A stretch of 64,000 bases of DNA. Source: VRUE01 sp963807425. Lineage in GTDB: Bacteria; Actinomycetota; Thermoleophilia; Solirubrobacterales; 70-9. Below the pieces are notes generated by a model. It was not told the origin of the DNA and did not search any database. It saw only the letters and a program-made list of their open reading frames with translations. The position numbers were made by a program, and so were the translations under genes. Shown piece after piece: positions 34,262 to 42,806 of this stretch (position 1 is its first letter; every line of letters begins with the position of its first letter). The stretch lies in the NCBI GenBank assembly GCA_963807425.1, contig CAWEBZ010000011.1, positions 1 through 64,000 of the forward strand, written 5' to 3'.

Positions 34262-34292
34262 ATTCCAGGTTCGAGTCCTGGCTGCCCCGCTT
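34262..34292. repeat. attR-like duplicate of the tRNA-Trp 3' end
   Basis: An exact copy of 32431-32461 with no tRNA 5' half in front of it, as expected when an element integrates at a tRNA 3' end and restores it. Confidence 0.8.
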
Positions 34293-34411
34293 AAAGCCCG
34301 GCTCAGTAGGACGTCTCCTTGTCGCTCTAGGTTGCCACAGATAGGCTGGACTGAGCGTCGTTGTCTCGTTTGTCAACGGCGATTCATCGCACGAGGATGA
34401 GGAGCACTTCA

Positions 34412-35725
34412 ATGTCGGCTGAGCAGGGCGACTCGCACCGGCTGGCCGCGCTCGCGGCGCTCGCGAGCGTCGCGGTCCTCGTAATCCTCAGCATTGACAT
34501 CGTCGTCTCGCAGTTTCCCCGCGGGCTAATCGTCCTAGCCTGCGTCGCGATCGCGTTCGCGTCGGCTTGGTACGGCTTGACCCGCACCGGGGGCGCGAGG
34601 CTTCTGGGGTCTGGAATCGCGACCCTGGCAGTAGCGGGAATCGTGGTCGTATTGATCGCCGACGGCGATCACCTTGCGCAGGCTCTCGTGATCGTGGTGG
34701 GCCTTGGGCTCACGCTCCTCACGACGCGATTGGCCTTCAGGATCCATGTCCCGCTCCCCCGGGTGCCGGACCCGCGCCACCCCGTGCTCTTCTACAACCC
34801 CAAGTCGGGTGGGGGGAAGGCCGAGAAGTTCCACCTTGCCGACGAGGCGCGGGCACGCGGAATCGAGCCGATCGAGTTGAAGCTCGGTATCGACCTCGAG
34901 CAGCTCGTGCGCGGCGCCGTGGCCGATGGAGCCGACGCGCTGGCGATGGCCGGCGGCGACGGCTCCCAGGCCGTCGTTGCCATGGTTGCCGCCGAGCAGG
35001 GTCTGCCCTATGCCTGTATTCCGGCCGGGACCCGCAACCACTTCGCGCTCGATCTCGGGGTCGACCGCGACGATGTCGTCGGTGCGCTCGACGCCTTCGT
35101 CGGCGGTCGCGAAAGGAGGGTGGACCTTGCCGAGGTCAACGGCCGCGTATTCGTCAACAACGCCTCGATCGGCCTTTACGCCGAGGCCGTCCAGCGCGAG
35201 GGCTATCGGGAGGCGAAGCTGCGGACCATCCTCGACACGCTGCCCGAGACGCTGGGGCCCGAGGGCAAAGGAGTGGACCTGCGCTGGACTGGGCCCCGAG
35301 GGCATGAGCATTCCTCCGGCGCGGCGATCCTCGTCTCCAACAATCGCTACCGCCTCGGGCGCGCGGTCGGCTCGGGCACCCGACCGAGGATCGACGACAA
35401 GCTGCTGGGGATCGCCGTTGCTTCTGCGCCGGTTGCAGGCCGGCACCTCTTCCAGCGGCCTTGGCGAGAGTGGTCTGCACCCGCCTTCGAGGTCGACGCA
35501 GACGGCCCGATCGCTGCGGGCATCGACGGCGAGGCCGTAACGCTGGACGCGCCGCTGCGCTTCAAGATCTTGCCGGCGGCGCTAGAGGTGCGGATCGCCG
35601 CCGCACATCCCGGAGCCTCTCCGTCCGCAGCGATGCCCGAGGGCGCCTGGGAGACCGTTCGCGCGCTTGCGCGGATTGCCGTACGGGGACGGCGGAACGC
35701 TCGGGAACATCGTCCCGATGAGTGA
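34412..35725 (+). CDS. Membrane-anchored diacylglycerol/lipid kinase
   Basis: A 437-residue protein: three N-terminal transmembrane helices (about 12-105), then a DAGK catalytic domain with LFYNPKSGGGKAEKFH, the nucleotide-binding AMAGGDGSQAVVA (about 178-190), CIPAGTRNHFALDLG and VNNASIGLYAEAVQR. These enzymes phosphorylate diacylglycerol or related lipids. The start at 34412 is 8 bases after GAGGAG; an ATG at 34394 is possible. Its end overlaps the PAP2 gene by 8 bp, so kinase and phosphatase are co-translated. Confidence 0.87.
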   Translation: MSAEQGDSHRLAALAALASVAVLVILSIDIVVSQFPRGLIVLACVAIAFASAWYGLTRTGGARLLGSGIATLAVAGIVVVLIADGDHLAQALVIVVGLGLTLLTTRLAFRIHVPLPRVPDPRHPVLFYNPKSGGGKAEKFHLADEARARGIEPIELKLGIDLEQLVRGAVADGADALAMAGGDGSQAVVAMVAAEQGLPYACIPAGTRNHFALDLGVDRDDVVGALDAFVGGRERRVDLAEVNGRVFVNNASIGLYAEAVQREGYREAKLRTILDTLPETLGPEGKGVDLRWTGPRGHEHSSGAAILVSNNRYRLGRAVGSGTRPRIDDKLLGIAVASAPVAGRHLFQRPWREWSAPAFEVDADGPIAAGIDGEAVTLDAPLRFKILPAALEVRIAAAHPGASPSAAMPEGAWETVRALARIAVRGRRNAREHRPDE

Positions 35726-36257
35726 CTGGCTCAGCGAGGCGAAGGCGGTTGATACCGCCGTCTATGGAGCGATTGCTGCCAGCGATACCCCTTCGCTGGA
35801 CGTCGCCATGCGCGGCCTCTCCCGCGCCGCCGACCACAGCAAGCTCTGGTTCGCTGCCGCGGCCGCGTTGGCCCTGCTTGGCGGGCCCAGCGGCCAGCTT
35901 GCGGCTCGGAAGGGCCTCGTCTCGCTCGGCATCGCCTCCGGCTTTGCCAACCTCGTCGCCAAGCCGCTGACCACCCGGCGGCGGCCCGCGAGGAAAGAGG
36001 CCGAGGAGCTCACGAGGCGCCACGTCCAGATGCCGCGCTCGAGCTCTTTCCCCTCCGGTCACGCCGCCTCCGCCTTTGCCTTCGCCACCGGCGCCGCCAA
36101 CGCGCAGCCGATGCTCTCGGCGTCGCTGCGGGCCCTGGCGACGCTGGTCGGGTACTCCCGAGTCCATACCGGTGTCCACTATCCGGCGGACGTGCTCGCT
36201 GGTGCGTTCATCGGGGTAAGCGCGGCGGAGCTGGCCGGCCACCTGCTGGACCGCTGA
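35718..36257 (+). CDS. PAP2-family membrane phosphatase
   Basis: A 179-residue lipid phosphatase with all three phosphatase motifs: KPLTTRRRPAR (KxxxxxxRP), SFPSGHAASAF (PSGH) and GYSRVHTGVHYPADVLAG (SRxxxxxHxxxD). It is predicted to lie in the membrane and to dephosphorylate phosphatidate-like or undecaprenyl-phosphate-like lipids. It is coupled to the lipid-kinase gene, suggesting a phosphorylation/dephosphorylation pair. Confidence 0.87.
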   Translation: MSDWLSEAKAVDTAVYGAIAASDTPSLDVAMRGLSRAADHSKLWFAAAAALALLGGPSGQLAARKGLVSLGIASGFANLVAKPLTTRRRPARKEAEELTRRHVQMPRSSSFPSGHAASAFAFATGAANAQPMLSASLRALATLVGYSRVHTGVHYPADVLAGAFIGVSAAELAGHLLDR

Positions 36258-36301
36258 GCGTGCGGCGGAACACAGACGCCTGAAGCTAGATTGAGCCGGC
36301 T

Positions 36302-38374
36302 ATGAACATTCGGATCGTCTGGCGTGCCCTGCTTGTCCTAATGCTGGACGCGCTCTCCCTGCTGCTGCTCTCTGAGGTCCTCAACGGCTTCGTCCTAGAC
36401 GGTGCCCTGGCCGCGCTTGGTGCGGCGGCAGCGATCGGCTTGCTCAACGCGCTGATCTGGCCCGTCCTGGCGCGGATCACGCTGCCGCTCACGGTTCTCA
36501 CCCTGGGCGGCGCGGCGCTGCTCCTCAACGGCATCCTCGTCACCTTCGCCGTCAACCTCCTGCCTGGCGCCCACCTCGACGGGGTGCTCGAGGGGATCGT
36601 CGTCACGGTGGCGATGACGGCGCTCACCGCGGGCTTCTACTCGCTGCTGGCGATCGATGAAGACGACTCCTGGTACCGCAACGTCGTCGGCCGGCAGATG
36701 CGGCGGCGGGGGCAGAGGGTGGAGAGCGAGGTGCCGGGCGTCCTCTTTCTGGAGATCGACGGTCTCGCCCACGACGTCCTGCACCGGGCGCTGGCAGCCG
36801 GCGACGCGCCCAACCTCGCCGCCTGGTTGCGCCGCGGCTCCCACCGGTTGAGCAGGTGGGAGACCGACTGGTCCTCGCAGACCGGCGCCTGCCAGGCGGG
36901 CCTGCTACACGGCTCCAACGAGGACATGCCCGCCTTCCGCTGGTGGGAGAAGGACCGCGGCGCGGCGATCGTCACCAACCACCCGCGCGACGCCGAAGAG
37001 CTGGAGCGGCGGCACTCCGACGGGCGCGGGCTGCTGCACGCGGGCGGCGCCAGTCGCGCCAACATCCTCTCCGGCGACGCGCCGCACTCGATGCTGACGA
37101 TGAGCACGGTGCTGCACCGCCGCCGGCCGATCGGAGTCGACTACGCGGCCTACTTCGCTCGTCCCTACGCGGTCGCGCGCACGCTCGTGCTGGCGCTCGT
37201 CGACGTCTTCCGCGAGCGCCGGGCGGTGCGGCGGCAGCTCCGCGACGACGTCCGTCCGCGGATCGCCAGGTCGCGGTCCTATGCCGCTGTGCGCGCCTGG
37301 GCCACCGTGGTCCAGCGCGACCTCCAGGTCGCCAGCGTCGTCGGCGACCTCCTCGCCGGCCGCCCTCTCGTCTACACGACCTTCCTCGCCTACGACGAGG
37401 TAGCCCACCACTCCGGGATCGAACGCGACGACGCCCTCGCCGTGCTGCGCGACCTCGACCGCCAGATCGCCAGGATCGCCCTCGCCTGCGCCGACGCTCC
37501 GCGCCCCTATCGGCTGGTCGTCCTCTCCGACCACGGCCAGTCGCAGGGAGAGACCTTCCGCGACCGCTACGGGGAGACCCTCGAGGACCTGGTGCGCTCG
37601 GCCTGCGACCCCGAGAGCACGATCGCGGTCGAGGAGGGCGAGGACGACGCGCTCGCCTACCTCAGCGCCGGCCTGACCGAGGTCGCCCGCGACGACACGA
37701 TCGCGGCGCGCACCGTTCGCACCGCGACCCGCGGACGCCGCGATGACGGCGTGGTGACTCTGGACGCCGAGGTCCGCGAGGAGGTGGACCGGGCGCACGG
37801 GGGCGAGGTGCCCGAGCTCTCGGTGATGGCCTCGGGCTGCCTCGGCTTGATCAGCTTCCCCCTCGAGCCCGACCGGGTCTCCCTGGAGCGCCTCGAGGCG
37901 CTCTACCCGCTGCTGGTCCCGGCCCTCCGCGACCACCCCGGGATCGGCTTCGTCCTGGTCCGCTCGGAGCGCTGGGGGGCGATCGCGATCGGGGCCCAAG
38001 GCACCCACTTCCTCGACCAGGATCGGGTCGAGGGCGAGGACCCGCTGGAGCCGTTCGGACCGTACGCCGCCGACCATCTGCGGCGCACCGACGGCTTCCC
38101 CCACTGCGCCGACCTGATGGTCAACAGCACCTATTGGCCCGAGTTCGGCGAGGTCGCCGCCTTCGAGGAGCTGGTCGGCTCGCACGGTGGCATGGGCGGG
38201 ACCCAGGCGCATCCCTTCGTGCTGCATCCGGCCGAGCTCACCTGGCCCGAGGAGGACGTGGTCGGCGCCGAGCGGGTCCACCGGGTCTTCCGAGGCTGGC
38301 TCGACGGCCTCGGCCACGACGGCTACGCGAGCGAGGTCGTCTCGCCCGGCGCCAGCACACGCAGCTCCGACTGA
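36302..38374 (+). CDS. Membrane protein: holin-like N-terminus + alkaline-phosphatase-superfamily domain
   Basis: A 690-residue protein. The first 125 residues hold four hydrophobic helices resembling the phage-holin family 4 / mviN-like fold (ALIWPVLARITLPLTVLTLG). The rest is a type-I phosphodiesterase / nucleotide-pyrophosphatase-like domain: VLFLEIDGLAHDVL (first metal Asp), NILSGDAPHSMLTM, TTFLAYDEVAHHSG, VVLSDHGQSQGETF (DHG) and SHGGMGGTQAHPF. It follows the kinase-PAP2 pair by 44 bp. A role in envelope lipid or teichoic-type polymer metabolism is inferred. Confidence 0.8.
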   Translation: MNIRIVWRALLVLMLDALSLLLLSEVLNGFVLDGALAALGAAAAIGLLNALIWPVLARITLPLTVLTLGGAALLLNGILVTFAVNLLPGAHLDGVLEGIVVTVAMTALTAGFYSLLAIDEDDSWYRNVVGRQMRRRGQRVESEVPGVLFLEIDGLAHDVLHRALAAGDAPNLAAWLRRGSHRLSRWETDWSSQTGACQAGLLHGSNEDMPAFRWWEKDRGAAIVTNHPRDAEELERRHSDGRGLLHAGGASRANILSGDAPHSMLTMSTVLHRRRPIGVDYAAYFARPYAVARTLVLALVDVFRERRAVRRQLRDDVRPRIARSRSYAAVRAWATVVQRDLQVASVVGDLLAGRPLVYTTFLAYDEVAHHSGIERDDALAVLRDLDRQIARIALACADAPRPYRLVVLSDHGQSQGETFRDRYGETLEDLVRSACDPESTIAVEEGEDDALAYLSAGLTEVARDDTIAARTVRTATRGRRDDGVVTLDAEVREEVDRAHGGEVPELSVMASGCLGLISFPLEPDRVSLERLEALYPLLVPALRDHPGIGFVLVRSERWGAIAIGAQGTHFLDQDRVEGEDPLEPFGPYAADHLRRTDGFPHCADLMVNSTYWPEFGEVAAFEELVGSHGGMGGTQAHPFVLHPAELTWPEEDVVGAERVHRVFRGWLDGLGHDGYASEVVSPGASTRSSD

Positions 38375-39084
38375 GGCGCCAGCTCGCGCATCCAGCGAGC
38401 GAGCGCACGCGGGGGCAAGCGCAGTGGCTCGGGACGCAGCCGCGCCAGGCCGAGCGGGTAGAGCGTTCCCCAGTGGATCGGCACCACGGCCCGCGGCGAG
38501 AGCAGCGCAGCCGCTCGCGCCGCCCGCTCGGGGTTGAGGTGGCCGGCGCCGATGTTCGTGCCCCAGCCCCAGATCGGCAGCAAGGCGAGGTCGAGCTCGC
38601 CGGCGCCGATCGTCTCCATGCCGTCGAAGAGATCGGTGTCGCCGGCGAAGTAGATGCGTCGCTGTCCACTCAGTTCGAAGCCGACCGCCCGCGAGGCCCG
38701 CTCGAAGCGCCGCCCGCTGGGTGGGTGATTCGCCTCGGTCGCGGTGACGCGGACGCCGCCGACGGCGGCGGAGTCACCGGGGGCGAGCTCACGGACGTCG
38801 GCGAAGCCGAGCCGCGCGAGGAAGTCCCCCGCTCCCGGTGCGGCGAGCGCCGGCACCGTTCTGCTCAGCCGGCGCAGCGAGGGCACGTCGGCGTGGTCGT
38901 GGTGCAAGTGGGAGATCAGCACCGCGTCGACGCCTTCCGCCAGTCGCGGGTCGGGAGGCGCCCCGTGGCGACGCAGCGGACCGACCCGGCGCCGCAGCAC
39001 CGGATCGGTGAGCAGGCGGACGCCGTCCATCTCGACCAGGACGGTCGCGTGGCCGACGTAGGTGAGCCGAGCCGCCGCGGTCAC
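38323..39084 (-). CDS. MBL-fold hydrolase, UPF0173/UlaG-like
   Basis: A protein of about 253 residues beginning VTAAARLTYVGHATVLVEM, with the zinc motif SHLHHDHADVPS, GHATVLVEMDGVRLLTDPV, EANHPPSGRR, YFAGDTDLFDGM and VPIHWGTLYP. This is the YtkL/UlaG-like group acting on phosphoesters or lactones, including NAPE-PLD-like enzymes. GTG at 39084 fits the conserved start. It overlaps the convergent gene by 52 bp. Cytosolic. Confidence 0.82.
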   Translation of the reverse strand: MTAAARLTYVGHATVLVEMDGVRLLTDPVLRRRVGPLRRHGAPPDPRLAEGVDAVLISHLHHDHADVPSLRRLSRTVPALAAPGAGDFLARLGFADVRELAPGDSAAVGGVRVTATEANHPPSGRRFERASRAVGFELSGQRRIYFAGDTDLFDGMETIGAGELDLALLPIWGWGTNIGAGHLNPERAARAAALLSPRAVVPIHWGTLYPLGLARLRPEPLRLPPRALARWMRELAPQSELRVLAPGETTSLA

Positions 39085-39138
39085 CGTGCGGCTCCGCTCC
39101 GGCCGTGTCGGGGGCGCCGCGTATCGTCCAGCGTCTCG

Positions 39139-40311
39139 ATGAGCCCAAGGCGCGCTATCCGAGGACGGCTGTGGCGCCCCGGCGGCGAGAGCGCGCCCCC
39201 CGAAGAAGAAGTGATCGAGATCGATCCCGCCGAGCTGAGCGGGATCTTCTCCGCACCGGCCTGGTTGCGCGACCTCGGCTTCAGCGCCTGGCTGCTGGTC
39301 GGGGTGGGTGCGGCGCTGGTCGGGGCGATCTTCCTGCTGGCGCAGACGCAGACGATCGTGATGCCGGTGGTGACGGCGGCGATCGTCGCCTCTGTCACCG
39401 TGCCGATGGTCGACTGGCTGAAGCGCCGCGGGGTGCCGAGGGGAGCCGGCGCCGTGCTCGTCTTCCTCGGCATCGTTTTGATCGGCGTTGGCGTCGGCAT
39501 CATCGTCATGAGCGGCATCGCCAGCCAGGCTGACAGCCTCAGCGGGAGACTCCACGCCGGCGCGGACGAGATCGAGTCGTGGGTCAGGGATCTGGGCGTG
39601 GCTTCGTCCACCGCCGCTGACGCCAACCAGCACGCGAGCGCCTCGATCAGCGCCGGCTTCAAGGCTCTTACCGGCGGCCTCCTCGGCACTGTCGACAGGC
39701 TCGCCGGGCTGGCCGTCTTCCTCTCCTTCGCCGCCCTCAGCCTCTTCTTCATGCTCAAGGACGCGCCGACGATTGGCAGGTTCGTCGAGCGCCACCTCGG
39801 CATGCCGGTCCCGCTCGCCCGCACCGTGATGGGGCAGGTGTCCCGCTCCCTGCGCGGCTACTTCGCCGGGGTCACGATCGTCGCCGCCTGGAGCGCGCTG
39901 CTGGTCGGCGCGGGGGCGCTGCTGCTCGGGGTGCCGCTGCCCGGGACGATCGCCGTCGTCACCTTCCTCGGCGGCTATGTGCCCTATCTCGGCGCTTGGG
40001 CGGCGGGGGCTTTCGCGGTCCTGATCGCCCTGGGTGGCCAGGGGCCTGAAGCGGCCCTGGCGATCGCGGTAATCGTCCTGCTCGCCAACGGCGTGCTCCA
40101 GCAGCTGGTCCAGCCGATCGCCTACGGCGCCGCCCTCGACCTGCATCCCCTGGCGGTCCTGATCGTCACCATCGCCGGCGGCTGCCTCTTCGGCACCATC
40201 GGCCTCGTCCTCGCCGCCCCCCTCGTCTCCGCCGCGGCCAGGATCTCCACTGAGCTCAGCGCCTCCCGTTCCTCGCCAGAGCGAGCCGAGCCCGCCCCGC
40301 CCGGCGAGTGA
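39139..40311 (+). CDS. AI-2E family transporter
   Basis: A 390-residue PerM/TqsA-like permease: a cytosolic acidic N-terminus (VIEIDPAELSGIF), then about eight helices with the periplasmic linker at residues 130-185. Typical segments are ALSLFFMLKDAPTIGRFVER, GQVSRSLRGYFAG and VPLPGTIAVVTFLGGYVPYLG, and the last two helices end IGLVLAAPL. Members move quorum signals, ions or peptides; the substrate here is unknown. Confidence 0.85.
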   Translation: MSPRRAIRGRLWRPGGESAPPEEEVIEIDPAELSGIFSAPAWLRDLGFSAWLLVGVGAALVGAIFLLAQTQTIVMPVVTAAIVASVTVPMVDWLKRRGVPRGAGAVLVFLGIVLIGVGVGIIVMSGIASQADSLSGRLHAGADEIESWVRDLGVASSTAADANQHASASISAGFKALTGGLLGTVDRLAGLAVFLSFAALSLFFMLKDAPTIGRFVERHLGMPVPLARTVMGQVSRSLRGYFAGVTIVAAWSALLVGAGALLLGVPLPGTIAVVTFLGGYVPYLGAWAAGAFAVLIALGGQGPEAALAIAVIVLLANGVLQQLVQPIAYGAALDLHPLAVLIVTIAGGCLFGTIGLVLAAPLVSAAARISTELSASRSSPERAEPAPPGE

Positions 40312-40319
40312 AGAAATCT

Positions 40320-40348
40320 TTGCCTGAATACCGAGAGGCGATTAGAGT
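40320..40348 (+). promoter_or_regulatory. Candidate housekeeping promoter
   Basis: TTGCCT and TAGAGT with a 17-bp spacer, 150 bp upstream of the SHOCT gene and 77 bp upstream of a short leader ORF. Confidence 0.4.
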
Positions 40349-40424
40349 GATCCTGGCGAGCAGCTGCCGAGCTGCCGGCCCGGAATGAGAACGGAGCCGC
40401 ACCGCCTCGAGGAAGGAGAATTCA

Positions 40425-40472
40425 ATGGAGGCTGGTCAGAGTTCAAGGCTACCTGTCGGAGGACAGCGTTGA
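40425..40472 (+). CDS. 15-codon leader ORF upstream of the SHOCT gene
   Basis: ATG at 40425 has a near-perfect ribosome site (AAGGAGAA) five bases upstream and encodes MEAGQSSRLPVGGQR before TGA. It ends 25 bp before the SHOCT gene start. The peptide has no regulatory amino-acid run, so it may be a coupling leader or a chance ORF. Confidence 0.35.
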   Translation: MEAGQSSRLPVGGQR

Positions 40473-40497
40473 CCGTCAACTGGACTGAGCAGGAGGG

Positions 40498-40896
40498 ATG
40501 ACCGTGCTACTCGCAGACATCAGCTTCGGCGAAGGACTGCTCTTCATCTTTGAGTTCTTTCTGCTTTTCGCCTGGCTCTGGATTCTTATCTCGATCATCT
40601 CGGACCTCTTTCGCGACCACGAGCTGTCGGGAGTGGCGAAGGCCGTTTGGGTGTTCTTCTTGGTCTTCCTGCCGTTCCTTGGAGTACTGCTCTATCTGAT
40701 CGTTCGCGGCGATGGGATGCGCGACCGCACGATCAAGGCTCAGGTAGATGCCAAGAAAGAGTTCGATAGCTATGTTCGAGAGCAGGCGCAGGCCGGCTCT
40801 CCCGCAGATGAACTTCACAAGCTCGCCGAGCTGAAAGACAAAGGAGCGCTTTCGGCCGAGGAGTTCGACCGGGCAAAGTCGAAGTTGCTTGCCTGA
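40498..40896 (+). CDS. PLDc_N + SHOCT domain membrane protein
   Basis: A 132-residue protein with two helices at the start (LLFIFEFFLLFAWLWILISI and AVWVFFLVFLPFLGVLLYLI), the PLDc_N-type hairpin, ending LIVRGDGMRDR. A linker follows, then a C-terminal SHOCT motif (LHKLAELKDKGALSAEEFDRAKSKLL). SHOCT is a short oligomerisation/regulatory module. AGGAGGG precedes the ATG. A second SHOCT protein is encoded at 44491. Confidence 0.75.
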   Translation: MTVLLADISFGEGLLFIFEFFLLFAWLWILISIISDLFRDHELSGVAKAVWVFFLVFLPFLGVLLYLIVRGDGMRDRTIKAQVDAKKEFDSYVREQAQAGSPADELHKLAELKDKGALSAEEFDRAKSKLLA

Positions 40897-40919
40897 GTGG
40901 CTGCTCGGCGTCTCCGAGG

Positions 40920-42653
40920 CTAGCCCCTTCCGGCGCCGCCCTCCAATCGAATTGCAGCGATCGCCGCCTCAATGGAGGGATAGAAGTGATCTTTGTCGAG
41001 CGTGTCCATCAGTCCGTACCGCAACGTCAGCTGCTTGAGGCGATCGCGCAACTCGACGAAGGCGAGGTGTATCCCGGATGCGTTCAGCTCGCGGTCGAGC
41101 TGCTCGAGTATCTCTGCGGCGGTCACGTCAACGTCGGTGATGGCCTCGCACTGCAGGACGATCCAGTCGGGCTCGCGCTCGCGCGCGAGCCGCCTGATCT
41201 CATCGCGGAACCTTCCCGCGTTGGCGAAGAACAGCGGCGCCTCCCAGCGGTATACGACAACGCCTGGGACCTCCCTCGCGTCGGGGTAGGCGGTGACGTC
41301 GTGCCATCCCTCCGTTCGCTCGGGGCGTCCCAGAACCGCACCATGCGGCCACCAGTTGCGGCGAAAGAAGAGGATGATCGCTAGCAGGACTGCAACCACG
41401 ATTCCCTGCAGGACGCCGAGGAGCACGACCCCGGCCGTGGCCACCAGGGACACGCCGAGCGCGCTTCTGCGCATCTCGTAATAGCGACGCAGCAGGGGCA
41501 GGTTCATCAGCGATATCGCGGCGGCGATCACCACCGCCGCAAGCGCCGCTTGCGGCAGGTCGGCGAGCAGTGAGTTCAGGAAGAGAAGGAGAGTCGCGAC
41601 CAGCCCGGCCCCGACCAGGCCGGCCAACTGGGTCTTCGCCCCCGACTGCTCGGCGACGGCGGTCCTCGAGCCGCTCGTCGAGACCGCGAACCCCTGAAAG
41701 AAGCCGGCCGCCACGTTCGCGGCCCCGACGCCGATCATCTCCTGATCAGGCTTGACCTCATCTCCGCGCCGGGCCGCGAAGCTGGTCGCGGTCGCGATCG
41801 TGTCGGTCAGCGATACCAGGGTGATTCCGAGCGCCGCCAGAAGCAGCGTCGGGACGTCGCCGGCGTCCGTCCAGGGAAGTCCGGGGGTGGGCACGCCCTG
41901 GGGCAGGGATCCGACCGTCGTGACCCCGTGGTCGGCCAGGCCAAGGGCCGCCGAAACGACGGTGGCCGCCACGACTCCCACGAGGATCGCCGGCAGGCGC
42001 TTGCTGAAGATCGGGAGCACGAGCAGGATGCCCAAGACCGCGATCCCGAGCACGAGCGTGGTGGTGTGCGTCTGGCCGAGACCTTCCACGAACGCCTTCA
42101 GCTCGCCGAGGAACGAGTCGGCGTCGGTTGAGAAGCCGAACAGCTTCGGCAGCTGTCCGACGATGATCGTGATCCCGAGGCCGTTCATGTAGCCGACCTG
42201 CACCTCCTTCGAGAGCAGGTCGGCGACGAACCCGAGCTTGCCGAGGCCGAGGCCGATCTCGATCAGACCGACGAAGATCGCGAGCATGCCCGCCAGGACG
42301 ATCGCCGACCCCGGGTCTCCCACGACCAGCAGGGGCGTGATCGAAGCGAGGATGAGAGGCGAAATCGAGGAGTCGGGCCCGAGCACGAGGACCCGTGAAG
42401 GCCCGAAGAGGGCGTAGCCCACCAGGCAGGCGATCGTCGTGTAGAGGCCGGTAACTGCTGGCAGGCCGGCGAGCTCTGCGTAGGCCATTCCCTGCGGGAC
42501 CAGGATTGCGGCCAGCACCACTCCCGCCACCAGATCAGGTCGAGCGGATTGGCCGGGGTACTGTTGGATGAGCCTGATCCCAGGCACCCAGCGGTTCAGT
42601 CGGCCGGAGCGGTGAAGTCGCCTTCCTGAATCCACAGACCTGCTCCTCTGCAT
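40920..42653 (-). CDS. SulP-family anion transporter with STAS domain
   Basis: A 577-residue SLC26/SulP permease: PDLVAGVVLAAILVPQGMAYAELAG at the start, a 7+7 helix core with GPDSSISPL and SGSRTAVAEQSGAKTQLAGL, and a C-terminal STAS domain (about 455-570, VVVYRWEAPLFFANAGRF ... VLQCEAITDVDVTAAEIL). Sulfate, bicarbonate or C4-dicarboxylates are possible substrates. MQRSRS at 42653 is the preferred start. Confidence 0.87.
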   Translation of the reverse strand: MQRSRSVDSGRRLHRSGRLNRWVPGIRLIQQYPGQSARPDLVAGVVLAAILVPQGMAYAELAGLPAVTGLYTTIACLVGYALFGPSRVLVLGPDSSISPLILASITPLLVVGDPGSAIVLAGMLAIFVGLIEIGLGLGKLGFVADLLSKEVQVGYMNGLGITIIVGQLPKLFGFSTDADSFLGELKAFVEGLGQTHTTTLVLGIAVLGILLVLPIFSKRLPAILVGVVAATVVSAALGLADHGVTTVGSLPQGVPTPGLPWTDAGDVPTLLLAALGITLVSLTDTIATATSFAARRGDEVKPDQEMIGVGAANVAAGFFQGFAVSTSGSRTAVAEQSGAKTQLAGLVGAGLVATLLLFLNSLLADLPQAALAAVVIAAAISLMNLPLLRRYYEMRRSALGVSLVATAGVVLLGVLQGIVVAVLLAIILFFRRNWWPHGAVLGRPERTEGWHDVTAYPDAREVPGVVVYRWEAPLFFANAGRFRDEIRRLAREREPDWIVLQCEAITDVDVTAAEILEQLDRELNASGIHLAFVELRDRLKQLTLRYGLMDTLDKDHFYPSIEAAIAAIRLEGGAGRG

Positions 42654-42806
42654 GGTTGTCCCAGTTCGGTCGTGCCCCGAACAAGGGGCGATCATGCGCA
42701 TCTTCTGTCCTACCACAGGAAGTGACAAGCGGGAGCGCTGTATCCGCGACAGCATTTAGGCAGGAGCCCCTTCGGCTCCCGGAAGGGGGCGCGGCCTTGA
42801 CCCGGC

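Larger units (their letters stand above)
32431..34292. mobile_element. Mini genomic island at the 3' end of tRNA-Trp
   Basis: The region is bounded by 31-bp perfect direct repeats and contains a HicB remnant, a DUF2188 gene and a SIR2-like gene, with visibly lower GC than its flanks. No integrase gene is present, so it is either non-autonomous or the remnant of a larger integrative element. Confidence 0.65.

Noticed and set aside
34262..34292. A further tRNA gene
   Set aside because: Only the T-arm and acceptor 3' strand are present; the 5' half and anticodon arm are missing. It is an integration repeat.
39085..40146. N-terminal extension of the UlaG-like hydrolase frame
   Set aside because: It runs antisense through the AI-2E transporter and shows no conserved features; the enzyme starts at GTG 39084.
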